A stretch of DNA of 64,000 bases from Primula veris (GCA_963682055.1 OY821740.1:34926795-34990794); one strand, 5' to 3'. Positions 12,669 to 25,325 are shown, counted from the first letter of the stretch. The notes: generated by a model not told the origin, from the letters alone. Numbers and translations: made by a program.

Positions 12669-15600
12669 TCACACTTTACTATCTTCACCATCATCATTTT
12701 TCGCACTAATATTACATTCTTTGCGATCAACAACTGGCGTAAGAGGTGAGAATAAGAGAGCATTACGAGCACCTCTCAAGCTTCTTGACGAAGTAAACAT
12801 TTGTCCTTGAGCATCAAAAGTAACAGTTCTTACTTCCTCGGGAGGTGTATAACCGTCAAAAACATAGTTGTTGTCATAATCATTTCCAAAATACAGGCTT
12901 TCACCAAAAGGTGGGATCTGAATATTTTGTGACTCCGAAAATGGTAAAGAGTTGCTTGGAGTACTTGGACTAGCTTGATCATTGAACAAAGTATTAGGAT
13001 CAAAAGAATTGTGAACTCCATTGTTTGGTACTGACAATTTTGACGTGTCTGCGTTCTGTAGATTCAACCTCCTGGTAACATTGTTGCCTTGACAATAATT
13101 TCTTGAGTTAGATAATGGCGAGCTATTATCAAAATTCTGATAAATTTGTGGCGAGTTTCCATTGAGTGAACCGTAGTCGAAGTTGGAAGCAGGTGACTGG
13201 AGGCTATTTTTAAAAGTAAAAAAGCAAATATGTCAGACGAAAATAGCATCGTAAAAGATAATTCGCAGCTAAAAACAATATAAAGTATGAACTTACCAGA
13301 TTGTTGCAACATTGCAAAAAGGTTTAGTTTTACAAAAAATGTAACACAAATCATCTTCCTAAGTGTATCCGTTTTCATGATAAGACGATGCGTGCATACT
13401 TTTTACCCATATGATCTTTTTAGTTTCGTTTCTTGGCAATGTTTACAAACAAATAACATAAGGAACTTACTATGCGAACTGAAGCGGTGATGTTAGAGAT
13501 GACAAATTGCAATGCTGCTGCTCAGTTTGAGGTAGATAATCATGTCTCGCTACCTTTTGCAGCTTTTCGTCGAATGTTATACCAGATATTTGATGAACAG
13601 ATCTCTTCCTCAACATTTCCTTTGTCTTGCTATATTCTGTATAAGTAAACTCTAGTCTTATTAAAAAATTATTCGAATAAGGAATTAAAAATTAACACTT
13701 ATATTCTGATTAATATATCAACAACATGCTTTGAAAAACTTAAGAAATGCAATAAATATGCTTCGACAGATAAGGAGCGAACAATAATGAATTTTAAACC
13801 AGTACCTCCTTTTTTCCCGTAGATGTTTTCACATCCATCACACCGGCATATATCTGTGCATCCAACTGTAGACTGTTGTGATGCAAAAAAAAAAAAAATT
13901 CAAATAAGAACACATTAAAGATATTGGTTACTTAAACATCTGAGAGTAAGAAAAAAACCTGAAAGCATTCGCAATATTTCTTCTGACACATCGTCTTCTT
14001 GCAGTTACATCCTCGTCTGTACTTTCCGGAGGATGCATTCAAAAATGTACCATCTCCCTTCAAAAAGTAACAAAAAAGTAAGTTATCATTCTAAAAAATC
14101 TAAATTTAATATTGATAATAACAGTACTTCGGATATTTAAAAGAAGGATTTCGTTTGTACTTACTAATTTGGGGGAAAATGCAAGTGGATTTCGTATTTC
14201 GATATTCTCACGAGACTCTTGAACAGTATCCTCATAATCAGGTGTGTTATAGCACTCTTGGCAACTACAAGTTTTATCACAATAGTACCCCGAAGAAAAA
14301 CATTCACAGTACCTGGAAGAGTCAGATAAATGTAGATAGAAAATTACCATTGAATGATATACATCAGATTTAGTTCCCATTCATGGTGGTTCTTCTAATT
14401 GGCATACTGTTTGATAAACTGATTTTCCAATATGGTGGTTCTTTTAAATGTAAATATAAACTTCCTTTTTCCAATACGATGGTTCTTTTAATTGGCATAC
14501 TGTTTAATAAACTGATTTTCCGTTGTCATAATTTTCAATTAATTGGTTTCATATCTGTTGGGAAGACACTTCAAAACTGATTTAGGATATGCATAAAATA
14601 GAGCACCACCAAAATAGGATTGAATATTTTAATTAGAACTTTACGAGAAATAAGTCCAAAATATATCAGTTTATAGGAATTATCCCAAATTTAAATACAA
14701 AATCATTACAAAAACTTTGAAGCATTTATTGATTATATAGATTCACTTACAGTTTCAGACATTTAGTCTTCTTGCAATTGCAGCGCTTGCAGTCTTCATT
14801 TGCCTTCTTCCTGAAGAACTTGATCAATGACGTCTATCTCAGCCAAAATTGAAATGGTAATCACAAAGGCAGAAGAAAGAAAATAACTTAAAAAGTAAAA
14901 GAAACGGAAAGATAGGAAAAAAAGAGAGGAACATGCCTTTTCTTCGGGGGGATAGCAGCATCACCGTTGGTGTATTGAGAAAAATACTTACTTCTATCAT
15001 ATGAATTTGTCTGATATTCAATTTGGTTTAACTGAGTTTGAATCGTAGGATCAGTTGAAGTTCTATAGATTTGGGGAGTGTTGTGAGCAAAAGATGTTCT
15101 TCCCAGAGCCTGCATTTCATTAAGATTAAGAGAAAACCCAAGAAATCACAAGTAGAGGGTCTGGTTGGAATAGAACAGAAAAGTAATAGTTCTTCGGATA
15201 ATGCAAACTCCAAGTAGATATACTATGTTTGGGGATACTCATGTTACAGTTAAAGGTCAGTTTTTCGATTTTATTTTTACTGCATGAATAACATCTAAAC
15301 ATAGTATCATGTACTGTGTGAAGTATGAATTTAAACTTATATGCACGAGCAGCCAAGCCATAGGTAATTTTTTCTCGTTTTCACTCAATTTTTTCGTAGA
15401 ATTCCAACTTAAATAAAAAATCATAATCCTTGTATATGATGCAAAAGAGCAGTTTGCCTTTTCCATTGCACATGCCTGTGAAAGTAAAGGCAGTTTTATC
15501 TTTTATGGCATAGCACCATTATTCATATAAGACTGTGAAACAGAAGCAGTAAAATGAGGATGCTCAAATTAAGATGTAATGCCACCAAAATGTAAACAAA

Positions 15601-17348
15601 CAAAAGTCTAGATTGAATTGTTTTGCTCAAGCGTCATGAAAAAAATTAGGGGTACAAAAAGTATAAATATCAGAATAGCTAGACAACATTGAAGAAAGAA
15701 GAGACCTGTGGAGCAATTTCGGAGCCAGGCAGTTGAGGCTGTTGAGACCTGATAAAGTTACATATTCATACACATTTACATCCCTTTTAAAAAACATCAA
15801 ATTGAATAAAAAAAGTTTAAGACAATTTTACCATCTTGGAAAAGCTGCTTGTTGATCAAAATTAATCCTAGGTGTTGCAAACAAACTAGGTGGAGATTGA
15901 AATCCTTGTAGAACTGGTGAGAAATGTTCTTGTCCCGGAGATTGTGTAGTAGAAAGGTTGTGTAAATTATGTATGGCATTGTCCTGATATAGAAAAAAAA
16001 AGTTGAACTAAGATGTTAAACATCATAAATAAGCAACAACTCATCAGGAGTAAATAAAAACAAGCCATTTCAGGCCAACAATGCATTATTTATCGAAAAT
16101 CTAATGAGTCAATAACTAAATTCGGAGGTGGCCAGAGAGTAACACTATGTTACTTGTAGAATGTTGTTGAAGATTTTGGTCTGGAAATTCAGACTTAGCA
16201 TATGTTAAATTTGATGGCTTAGATATTCCCCCTAAAAAAAAAATCAAATTTTACATGAGAATCACCATCAGCATAAGTATGCAGGGTTGTGGTCTAGGAC
16301 TACTAGGCCTAAAAGTGTCTCACTTGAATGTTGTTACAAACTTACACAGGCTATCTTGTTTCATAATTCACGTGAACATAATCATTTTATAGTAATATAC
16401 CTTAAGCAAAAGATCTTTATCTTTAATCAGTATGTGTCCTTCCCTATTTTGTGTATGCCAATTATCTAAGTTTTCTCACAACACACCGTAGACGAAATAT
16501 AGTTCGTTGTCTAACTATTTACTGAAAAACAACATTTATTGGGTTTCTTGACTTGATTTTCTTGTTTATCCCATTGTCATATAGGTAATAATATTGAGGG
16601 AGCCAATAATTCTAACAAGTGATATCACAATAGTCTCAAACCCAATTCATTGCATAAGGCTATGAGTTTCGATCTCAAGACCTTGTGGATGCAATTTTCT
16701 GTTGCTTCAACTACTATATAAAAAAATCAACCCTATTCTATGATCACCATCAATGGAAGTAAATACTAGAAGATTGTTTTTCTTGTTAAAGAGAGAAAGT
16801 AGCTAGTGTTCTCCATCAAATTTTTTTCTACCCTCCAGTATCATGTCTCAATCTTCATACAATCATACTTGCTTTTTTTGTGGAAAACACGAACTTCAAG
16901 ATCCATATTCTTTAATTTTTTTTACAGAAATTACGAATCAAGTTGACAATTATACATTACATATTGAGTGAATACATACAACTCATCAATAAATAAATAA
17001 AATTAACTGTTTTTCCGAATAAAGGGATGGCGCTTGACCCCCTTAGCGTGTAATCATCCGCTAGTTATTGCCATTTAAACCTTTCTTTAAACTGTAGAGA
17101 TTTTCTTTAACTGCACTACTCAATTGTTCGGTTCTTAAAACTCGAGTCAGTGTTTTCTTTTCGTCTACGAGTCGGAAATAAAAACATTTAAGCTTATTGC
17201 TGTATAACCTAAGATTTATAAATATAAACTTGTTTAATAAGACAATTAACAGAAAATAATCTTGATGTTTTATACATACATGGGTATCAGCGGAGCGTGA
17301 TGATGACGTGGCAGGGTTAGTAGTCTTCACATTTTCAAGCGGCCCCAT
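12669..17348 (-). CDS. Tesmin/TSO1-like CXC (CPP family) DNA-binding protein, 10 coding exons, 503 aa
   Basis: CPP proteins bind CHR-type promoter elements through two Cys-rich CXC motifs and act in cell-cycle and meristem/floral control, partly within DREAM-type complexes. Exons in coding order: 17348-17280, 15983-15832, 15748-15706, 15109-14937, 14810-14751, 14312-14165, 14057-13959, 13872-13806, 13636-13471, 13203-12669; total 1512 nt with consistent phases. The first CXC begins about residue 153 ([20 protein letters not shown]) and continues into [13 protein letters not shown]. The linker [15 protein letters not shown] is the conserved RNPLAF hinge. The second CXC begins about residue 232 ([20 protein letters not shown]) and ends CRCDGCEN near residue 264. 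The SPPSLFATP block upstream and [18 protein letters not shown] near the C-terminus fit the TSO1/TCX2/TCX3 class. The N-terminus is the weak part: the SPVFNYIN block usual in that class is not seen, the first intron is 1.3 kb, and the first exon is short. The fourth intron uses GC-AG. Confidence 0.88.
14811..14936 (-). other. Probable GC-AG intron in the CXC gene
   Basis: On the minus strand the upstream exon ends CCGAAGAAAAG and the intron begins GCATGT; it ends TTCTTCAG at 14811. Splicing here joins PPKKR to [12 protein letters not shown] in frame, matching the basic run before the first CXC in the family. The nearby GT alternative (CAT|GTTCCT) gives an immediate frame loss and a TGA. Confidence 0.75.
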
Positions 17349-18954
17349 ACTACACTACTCTCTCTCTCTCTCTCTCTCTATATTATATATATGTATGTGT
17401 GTGTATATATATATATGTATGTGTGTATATAGGTTTTTTTCTATAGATATATTACACCAGATTTTCTGGAATATTTGAATCTTTATCATGAAAAAATTGT
17501 TATTATATAATTAAATGTAAATACTAAACACGCGGGAGAGATTGAATAAGATACGTCAGTGGAAACAGGCTAAATTCACGTGCATGTGTTTTTGTCTGTT
17601 TTTTTTAGCCTAACAAGTTTCGAAAATTTTGATTTAATCCTCTCAGTGTTCTTTAATTTAGTGATTCGAGTTTACAAAATTTTGATTTAATTATCTCAAT
17701 TAATTAGAAAAGTTGATTTAGTGACCCTACTTAACTTCACAAGTTTTAAACAATTACAATCCATCCCACATAATTTACAAATTAATAAACTAACCACTAT
17801 TTTTTTTAAAGAATAATTATTAAATATTTTTTTCCCAAAAAAGTGAGAGTTCCTTTTAAAACAAAAGTTATGCTTTTGATAATATTACTGGATTCTTTTT
17901 CATTTTCACCGGTATACTTATGTCTCAAACATATTTTTTGAAATTGTTTACTTAACAAAATTTTAATATCGAACAAAAAAAACGACTTTGAAGACAATGT
18001 ATTTTTATTTAATATTCTAGCAAAGGATGTGAAATATACTAATTAACTTTTTAAAACAACACTAGTTTTTATAAACAGTACATGTAAAGTTTTATTCTAT
18101 TTAATTAGAAAGGTCTTATTCTCTAAGAAATTTGTTTAATATAATATTCTCTTTTCAAAAAAATTCAAATTTCCCAAAAAAACTTGTTTTCTCCAAGAAA
18201 AGAATTTATTGAAGAAAAAAATTGTCATCAAAGACGTTTTTTTCTCTGAAATTTCTCATAAGTAAACAATTTTTTAAAATATTTTGAGTCATAATTTTAT
18301 TAGTAAAAGGAAAAAAATTCAGTAATCTTTTTGTTTTAAAAAAAACTCCCACTTTATTGGGAAGAAAATATTTGGTTTTTTATAAAAAAGATAATAAAAG
18401 AAAAAGAAAATTTTCTTATTTGGAAACATGTCTTAAAAAAATTTGTAAAATAGTTAATTTTGTCACTTTCAACAAATCAGTGTCTAGTTTATTAATTTTC
18501 AAACTATTTGAGCTGAATTGTAATTTTATAAAACTTATGAAGTTAAGTAGATCACCGAATTAATTTTTTTAATTAACGAAAGTCACTAATAATTTTTTTG
18601 TTAAGTTGAGGGCACTAAATCAACATTTTGAAAATGTGGTACACTAAATCAAACTACAGGAAAAATACATGGCACTAAACTGATTTTAGCCCAAGAAAAA
18701 GGCATAGTTGCTAACCCGAAAAATGTACACGATACAGTTAATTAGAAACCTCTGCTAGTTAACTTTGAGTAATAAGAACAATAATTAATTCAAGTAGTAT
18801 ATATGCTTTTTTGGTGACATAATTTGATCGAACTTTTAATTACCTATTTTTATTTTACTAGAAAAATAGGTACCATGCAAGTTTGCTGAATATTTGATTC
18901 GGACAGTGACATTCCATTACTGTAAATAAATAAAATCTCATAATCATAGCGCAA

Positions 18955-19118
18955 AATAATGAAGAGTTAAAAGCTGTCACATGTTTGTCATTAATTTAAA
19001 AAGCTATCACAAATCTGTCAAAAATTGATTAAACTGTCACAAAGACGTCATAAAAACCGTCACTAATAAGCTCGTAAAAAAAAATACCGTCACTATTTGA
19101 GTATTTTTTTTTGTAATG
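18955..19118. mobile_element. Short CACTA-like nonautonomous element remnant
   Basis: The stretch contains repeated GTCACAAA/CCGTCACTA words: AAACTGTCACAAA, AAACCGTCACTAATAAGCTC, AATACCGTCACTATTTG. It ends in a T-run before GTAATG. A clear relative lies at 57774-57966 with the same word order. Boundaries are approximate, and the superfamily is inferred from the CACTACAA-like terminus of the relative. Confidence 0.45.
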
Positions 19119-19873
19119 AAGGTTAGAATAGAAAGTTTAAGTAAAATTGAATTTATGTTTAAACAGTTTCCATATCCCGTGTAATACAATTTTTTCAATT
19201 TAGTATTTTTCTGTTAACCGTGAAACCAACTCATGATAGACGATATATTAGAGCAGATTTTCTACCTTCTCCATCAATTGTTTAACATAAAGTAACGTCG
19301 TAACGATGTATCACATATAAATATCATTTACAAATGATGAGACAGATTGGGAAAAGTTTAAACAAATGATTGTCGCAATTACTATTCGTGTGACCCGTTA
19401 CGGAAATGGACCAATCAATTATTTTGTAGCAGAATGAATATAGTTCTCTAGAATCTGAAATTGCAGAAATCTAAATCTACAAGGAAGAGGTAGCTTAGTA
19501 GGGTTTGTTCGTACATTTGTTAGTTGGTCTGATTTTTGTTCATCATAAACCAGTGCAGAGGAACCATAAGTTCATTTGATTAAATTGGTGATTGTTTGTA
19601 AAATTTTCTAGCTATTTCTAAGGAAAGAGCCAACATCTTTGATACCCTGTGAAATATAGGTTTACAAACAGTATATTTTCTTATATGTTATTGATAGAGC
19701 TGTTGCTTTTATATAGGCACTTTCTACAAACTTCTATAATACATGATAATTAACACTAAACTAACAACTAACATCACCTAACTAATTATAGTTAACTGCT
19801 AACTAATTACTAATTACTAATTATTCTTTGTTTCTAACACAATTGAACTACGGGTTCAGATACACATAGTTTG

Positions 19874-21316
19874 TGCCAGTCTATGATACCCGGATACGTC
19901 ATTTTTTTAAAGAGTTTGACACGGCAAATCGCGTGTCCGACACGTCATATTGACGTGTCAGGTGTAATTTGTCTTTCACCCACTTGGACACAAGTGTCGA
20001 ATAAGGTTCGACACGCGTAGCTCAAAAAATGAGTTTAGTTTGTAATTTTTGTAACATGAAAACCATCTAAAGTAACTTATAAAAATGTTGATTTAACATA
20101 AATATGTCAATTGGAATATTTGATAACACTTGGATCAAAATAATACTGTTGTGGTTTACTTGTTTAAATAGAAAAAATTGTCACATATATGAAAAATATA
20201 ATTATATACTCTATTAATTGTCATATAATTACCGAGCTCCTAAAATTTAGAATTTTTTTGTTTTGACGTGTTCGTGGGGTGGAGCAGCCATATGACCAGG
20301 AGTTGCCACGATAAGGTCACAATTTTCAAAAATAATTTTATTCCAATAGTGTTTTTCAAAATAATTTATATATAAAGTATTCTAACAACTTCTTATTTTT
20401 TTTAACAACCTCATTCAAAATTATATATTGTTACTGCAATAATACACCGTGATTTTGTTGTCCTCGCACTACTTTAAAAAATAATAAACAATTGCAAGTT
20501 GACACTAACATTGTAATGTTGACACTTATGCATTCTTTGTAAAAGTTTACCCAAAAAAATAATTTTAAAAACATATAAAGTGGGTGGGAATAAAATTTCA
20601 AAGGATTTTTTAGTGGTTAATTTGTATGCTAAATGAGTACAATGAAATTGTGTAAAAATTATTTGTAAATATCTATGCAAAGTGAATATATGTGAACTTG
20701 TATATATAATATAAGCTTGGATTTTCTAGGTCTTTTTTATATTTTTGTACCTTCTTTCCTTCATATTTTTTTTTTCGTTTTTTACCTTGCTCTTAATTTT
20801 ACGCTGTTTCTTTATATTTTTCTTTCTTTTTATCTTTGTTTCTTAATTTTTCTTTTTGTACTTTTTACGTTGTTTATTTTACCATTGATTTATATTTTTA
20901 CGTTGTTTGTACTTCAAATTTTACTTAATTTTACGTACATTGTTTGTTTTACCATTGATTTATATTTTTTCCCCTTTTTAATTAAATTTCAAGCGCTGAA
21001 ACATTCGGCACGTGACTGTACGTGACTTTATTGCTGCGTTTTTTTTAGAGTTTAAAAAAATTATCAAAATAGACCAAAAAGGGTAGAAAACATGCGTTAA
21101 AAAGGAAAATTAAAAAAACCAAGGTATAAAATTGTAAAAAAAACATGAATCAACGAGGGTACAAAAAGGTATAAAAAATCGGTATTTATGTTTTGAATAC
21201 TTGAAAAAAATTATGTACTTCTATTTTGACAACCTTACACATTTGATCATGACTCCGCACGCCCCTGCGTATCCGTGTCAAACATGGGAACTCGTGTCCC
21301 TATATCATAGGTGGCA
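19874..21316. mobile_element. Putative nonautonomous DNA transposon with short TIRs (1.44 kb)
   Basis: The left end reads TGCCAGTCTATGATACCCGG. The right end read on the other strand is TGCCACCTATGATATAGGG, an imperfect terminal inverted repeat. Near the left end are clustered GTGTCCGACACG-type palindromic words, and GTGTC words near the right end. No target duplication is clear and no coding sequence is seen. Confidence 0.4.
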
Positions 21317-22449
21317 GTTAATAGTTGGTTTCCTTAATCTACTTATATTTGTCTAATATTTACATTTACATGTCTCGCTTAAGTTATTTGCAGTAAGTCA
21401 ACTTATGAGACAGGAATTTACAATAATTGATGTAGCATTACATGGCGAAAAAAATCACTTCTTGGTGAAAAACTTTTTTTTTTTGTTGAAAATGCTGTTT
21501 TTGCTGATAGCCGTTTTTTTTGGGTGAACAATGTCGTTATTTGGTTAAAAGGCCGCTTTTGGTTAAAAATGCCAAAAAAACCCTTGTGAAAAGTCGTTTT
21601 TTAAATGATTTTTTTTTTGTGTGAAAAGACTTTAATTTTTTGTGAAAAATAGTTTTTTAAGTTTCTCCGTTTCTATTATTTTTGAAATTTTATTGATATT
21701 TTCTATTTTTTTCCATTTGTAAAATATTTTCTTGCGCCAACACATTTCCTATTCTTTTTCGTTTTTCAGCTACTTTTCAAAGGAAAATGGTTTCTCTTAA
21801 ACTACACATAAACTTTCTCACCTTTCACTCAATTTTTGTTTTGTTTTGAGTTCTTACATAACCAAACGCAAAACAAACATTTTCTTAGGAAATCATTTTC
21901 TTTTACCGCGTAGTTTTCAAATAATTCTAAACACACCCTAAACGTTAAATGAACGTAAAACACAAACTAATCTTCTACATTAAAAAAACTATACCTATAT
22001 CGACAAGGCTTTAATATATTTCCTGTTTAAAGTTGAAATGAAGAGAAAAATAATCCAGAAATGATCATAATTAATCGGTTTAAGAACGAAAGAGATCAAC
22101 AAAAGCAAATGGTCTAATAAAATAATATCCGTGTTTGTGAACTAAATTGATTTGGAACACAAAAATTCTCAAGAAAATATGCTTTCACTGCAGTAGTCTG
22201 TTAATCAACTTCTGAGTTCTGACTAGTTTAAATGATAATATTAGAGGGAACAAATAAGAGTTACTTATATTTTCAAAATAAAATAAAATAAGAGTTACTT
22301 CAAGTCCAACAATAGAAGCATAGGAGCTGAATATTTCATAATATTCGTTGACAAAAATGTCACAATAAAAATAAAATAAAAGACACAAACGAAATAGAAA
22401 TGAAAAAGACACAAATGAGCTAGTTTTCTACGGAGGTCAATAAATTAAA

Positions 22450-22813
22450 GGGATAATTATTGTTTAGTACACCAACATATCGGTGGTTAAGAATTTGCAT
22501 ATCCATCTTACAAGATTAACAATTTACATACTCAGCTATAATATATCTATCAATCAACACACTTTATTTGATTTATGTTAACTTTTTAACCGATTTTTGG
22601 TCATGTGTAATGTTTGTTTTAGGCTTAAATCATAATTGAAATTGGTCACGTGATCACACGTGACTAAAAATCGGTTAAAAAGTTAACATAAATCAACTAA
22701 AGTGTGTTGATTGATAGATCTCTGAAGATGAGTCTGTAAATTGTTAATCTTATAACGTGAGTATGCAAATTCTTAACCACCGATAGCTTGATGTATTAAA
22801 GAATAATTTTTCC
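22450..22813. mobile_element. Mutator-like MITE, 364 bp, with 9-bp target duplication
   Basis: Long inverted arms: left GGGATAATTATTGTTTA, right end on the other strand GGAAAAATTATTCTTTA. The inner arms also pair (ATTTATGTTAACTTTTTAAC versus GTTAAAAAGTTAACATAAAT). The 9-bp sequence TAAATTAAA flanks both ends (22441-22449 and 22814-22822), which fits the 8-11 bp duplications of the Mutator superfamily. A related copy lies at 60453-60818. Confidence 0.8.
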
Positions 22814-23235
22814 TAAATTAAATGCAATATTTTCTAGCATGAAACTTTTCAAAGGAAAAATGTAGAAATTCTAACCAAGAAATGCTGGAGGTAGATACCG
22901 GAAACAATGCCGCCCCGCCCCAAGCTGTCTTTTAAGATCTAAAAGATTACTTAATGGATGCAGAGCCTGCAAAACAAAATTATTATGAAATGTCACACAC
23001 TTAAAAGAAAAAACATTATATATACGGAGAAGTTACCTCGTATGCGACGATTTTTTTCCAAAAAAGAAGCAGGATCATCACATGTGATGTGGTGAAGTTC
23101 AAGGGTAGCAGGACTAAGCCAAGTAATAAGCTTTTCTTTTAAGTAGGAATCTAGAGATCGTAATTGCTATACTCTCTTCCCTGCATGTCATTCATTTTCA
23201 ATTGCTTAATAATATCTGTAACTCATATTTGTTGA

Positions 23236-24456
23236 TGTTAGGACCAGATTTCTGGTCTAAATATTGTTTATTGTCTATTGGTTTTTCACTAAATAAATCC
23301 TAACTGTTGTTAAGAATTAAGACAGAATTGACAGGTTTCAAGTATCAGTTGCAACCTCAGTTGCAACCTACTAAGTCAATAGTGACAGGTTCCAAGTACC
23401 AGTTGCAACCTCAGTTGCAACCTACTAAGTCAGTAGTAACAGGTCTCAAGTACTAGTTGCAACCTCAGTTGCAACCACAGTTCCAACCTGCTACTCAGCA
23501 ATATTCTGTCTAGTTCTGTGTATCTGCATAGCTGTTATTTATTAATTGTTAATTGATTCTACAGCATGCAGGATATATTCTCATATGATTCTAAAAGTTT
23601 AATATGCGTTTAAGTGAGAATATCAAAGTGGTAAGGAAAGATTTCCTAAAAGGTATAAAGAGATTAGTTATGTTTCCTTTAAATTTATAATTCTATATCT
23701 TCATTCTTATACTAATCCTTATCACTTGTGTCAATCTTTTGTTCCTTATCAATTCAGTATGATATGTTTAAAGATTGAATAAAATCAGGAGTTAATGTTT
23801 TACATGAATACCTAAAAGATATCTTTTCAAGATATGATCTTTTTATATGATTCCTAACTATAGGACAATGCTAACTCCTACAATCAAGCTGGCTATTAAA
23901 CAGTTATCAACCAATGATGATTGGAGTCAATCAATGCTGAAGTATCACGCAATGCATGGGAAGATTGAAGCCAATCAACAAAGTCAAAAAGCAATCAAAA
24001 GATATTGAAGATTGAAGATTGTTTTTACTTGCTTATATAGTTGATAAGTTAGCTTGTAAATGTGTGTGTTCTAAATTATAAAGAACTTATTTTCTAGAGA
24101 GAATACACGTGAGCTTTAAAAGAAAACAATGGTGGGATGCCATTGATTTATAATTGATAGTTATAGAGTAGGAGCAATATAGAGATAGGCAGAAAAACCT
24201 AGAGGGAGTCTAAGTGTTTTTCGTTAAGACTTGAGTCCTATATTGTAAGCTTTTTATAATATCATAATCTAGGTAAGTGCCCCGGAGACGTAGCCTAGTT
24301 AGGTGAACTCCGTTGTTAAATGTGCGTGTGATTTCATTTACGTACATTTAACTTTTTACACTTCTATCCATTTATACACTGGGTTCTAACTGTAGTTGAA
24401 AGCTCACTTAGAACCTAACTGCAAAACTGCAACTAGAACAGCGGATAGGAATTTCA
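23236..24456. mobile_element. Solo LTR (probably Copia type), 1221 bp, with 5-bp target duplication
   Basis: It begins TGTTAGGACC and ends GGAATTTCA, so it has the TG...CA termini of an LTR. GTTGA flanks both ends (23231-23235 and 24457-24461). No primer-binding site, gag/pol or second LTR adjoins it, so it is a solo LTR left by recombination. It carries nearly three tandem 54-bp copies at 23330-23477. The Copia assignment is inferred from general LTR look only. It sits inside the decarboxylase pseudogene. Confidence 0.75.
23330..23477. repeat. 54-bp tandem repeat inside the solo LTR (nearly three copies)
   Basis: Copies start at 23330, 23384 and 23438 with GACAGGTTTCAAGTA, GACAGGTTCCAAGTA and AACAGGTCTCAAGTA. 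Each carries paired CAGTTGCAACCT words. The position in the first part of the LTR corresponds to U3, where retrotransposon promoter/enhancer repeats often lie. Confidence 0.8.
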
Positions 24457-25325
24457 GTTGAAGATATTAAAAAGAACTTATAAGTTTTCTATACAATTGC
24501 GAGATAATAGACAGAATATCTGCTTGAAGAGTGGTCAAAAACTTCAATCCTCCTGGTTGAGTATTTACTATTTAACCGTTCGAATTGAGTTCGGTTTAAT
24601 AGCATTCCTTAAATTGCGCTCTATTCTATAGAAGGCAGAAAGAGAACCTTCTTCTTCTGGGCTGTAAGATTCATTTTTGTCATCTGAAAAATATACTATA
24701 GTAACCAAAATGTAACGCGAACATTGCAGCATATTTTATGGTTCTAATAAAAGAAAATAATTTTTTACCATTTGGCATTTCAAGCCAAGATATTGCTTAA
24801 TCAATTGGCAAAGTTGTTCCCTATTCAGATCATATTCTTTGGCAAGTATAAGCAGTAATCTTTCGCTGTTCTCCCATGAGAGACTAAAATAAGCCTGCAT
24901 TATCAAACGGATTTTTTTTTTAAATCTTATTAAAGATGATCAATGAATTTCACACATACCCCGTTAACAATTCTCGAACTCTGCAACTCTTATTTGATAG
25001 TGCGGGATCTAGCCTACTAAGCTATTCCTAATGAGTTATCATCAAACGGGTCTGAATACACCAAAAAATAGCAAAAACCTAGTCCGCAATTCGTACAATT
25101 GGAAACTGATTACCTCTTCAAAATCAAATAAAACAGCATCTAGAACTTCGGTTTTATTCATAGAAATTGCCGAGTGCATAGACTCTCTAACATCTATAGA
25201 GATTAATTTCTCTGATTTAGGTTAATCTCCTTCTCCGTTCTACCTATTTCCAAAACAAAAAAATACGAGTTTCAAAATCTTTAATCTTGAATTTTGCATT
25301 TAGTGGCTCCTTAAGTTGTGACGGT

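Larger units (their letters stand above)
17349..22449. other. Intergenic: CXC gene promoter side, AT-rich DNA with transposon remnants
   Basis: Immediately upstream of the CXC start lie a (CT)n tract (17358-17379) and AT/GT microsatellite (to about 17430), probably 5'UTR and promoter. Beyond are AT-rich DNA, a small GTCACAAA-type element (about 18955-19118), a 1.44-kb TIR-bordered element (19874-21316) and a pyrimidine-rich stretch (20730-20990). No coding signal was found. Confidence 0.5.
22871..25193 (-). pseudogene. Malonyl-CoA decarboxylase pseudogene (MCD), broken and incomplete
   Basis: Four exon remnants in gene order on the minus strand. 25193-25114 encodes VRESMHSAISMNKTEVLDAV. 24894-24769 encodes SWENSERLLLILAKEYDLNR and QLIKQYLGL. 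24681-24568 encodes EEEGSLSAFYRIERNLRNAI, then KP and soon a stop. 22966-22871 encodes HPLSNLLDLKRQLGAGRHCF, then a stop. These match the N-terminal helical part and the HPISNLxDLKRRLGxGRRCF block of plant MCD, which removes CO2 from malonyl-CoA. Splice-like borders remain at several ends, so this is a copy of genomic DNA, not of a processed mRNA. Missing are the N-terminus, the middle and the whole C-terminal catalytic half. The third remnant is out of phase with the second under the obvious splice sites. A solo LTR lies between the third and fourth remnants. Confidence 0.8.

Noticed and set aside
14155..14580. Plus-strand ORFs opposite the CXC gene
   Set aside because: Antisense to the CXC exon, or in an intron with simple GGTTCTT repeats.
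20717..21025. 102-codon plus-strand ORF rich in Phe and Leu
   Set aside because: It is a reading of a T-rich tract, not a membrane protein; no homology-like motif.
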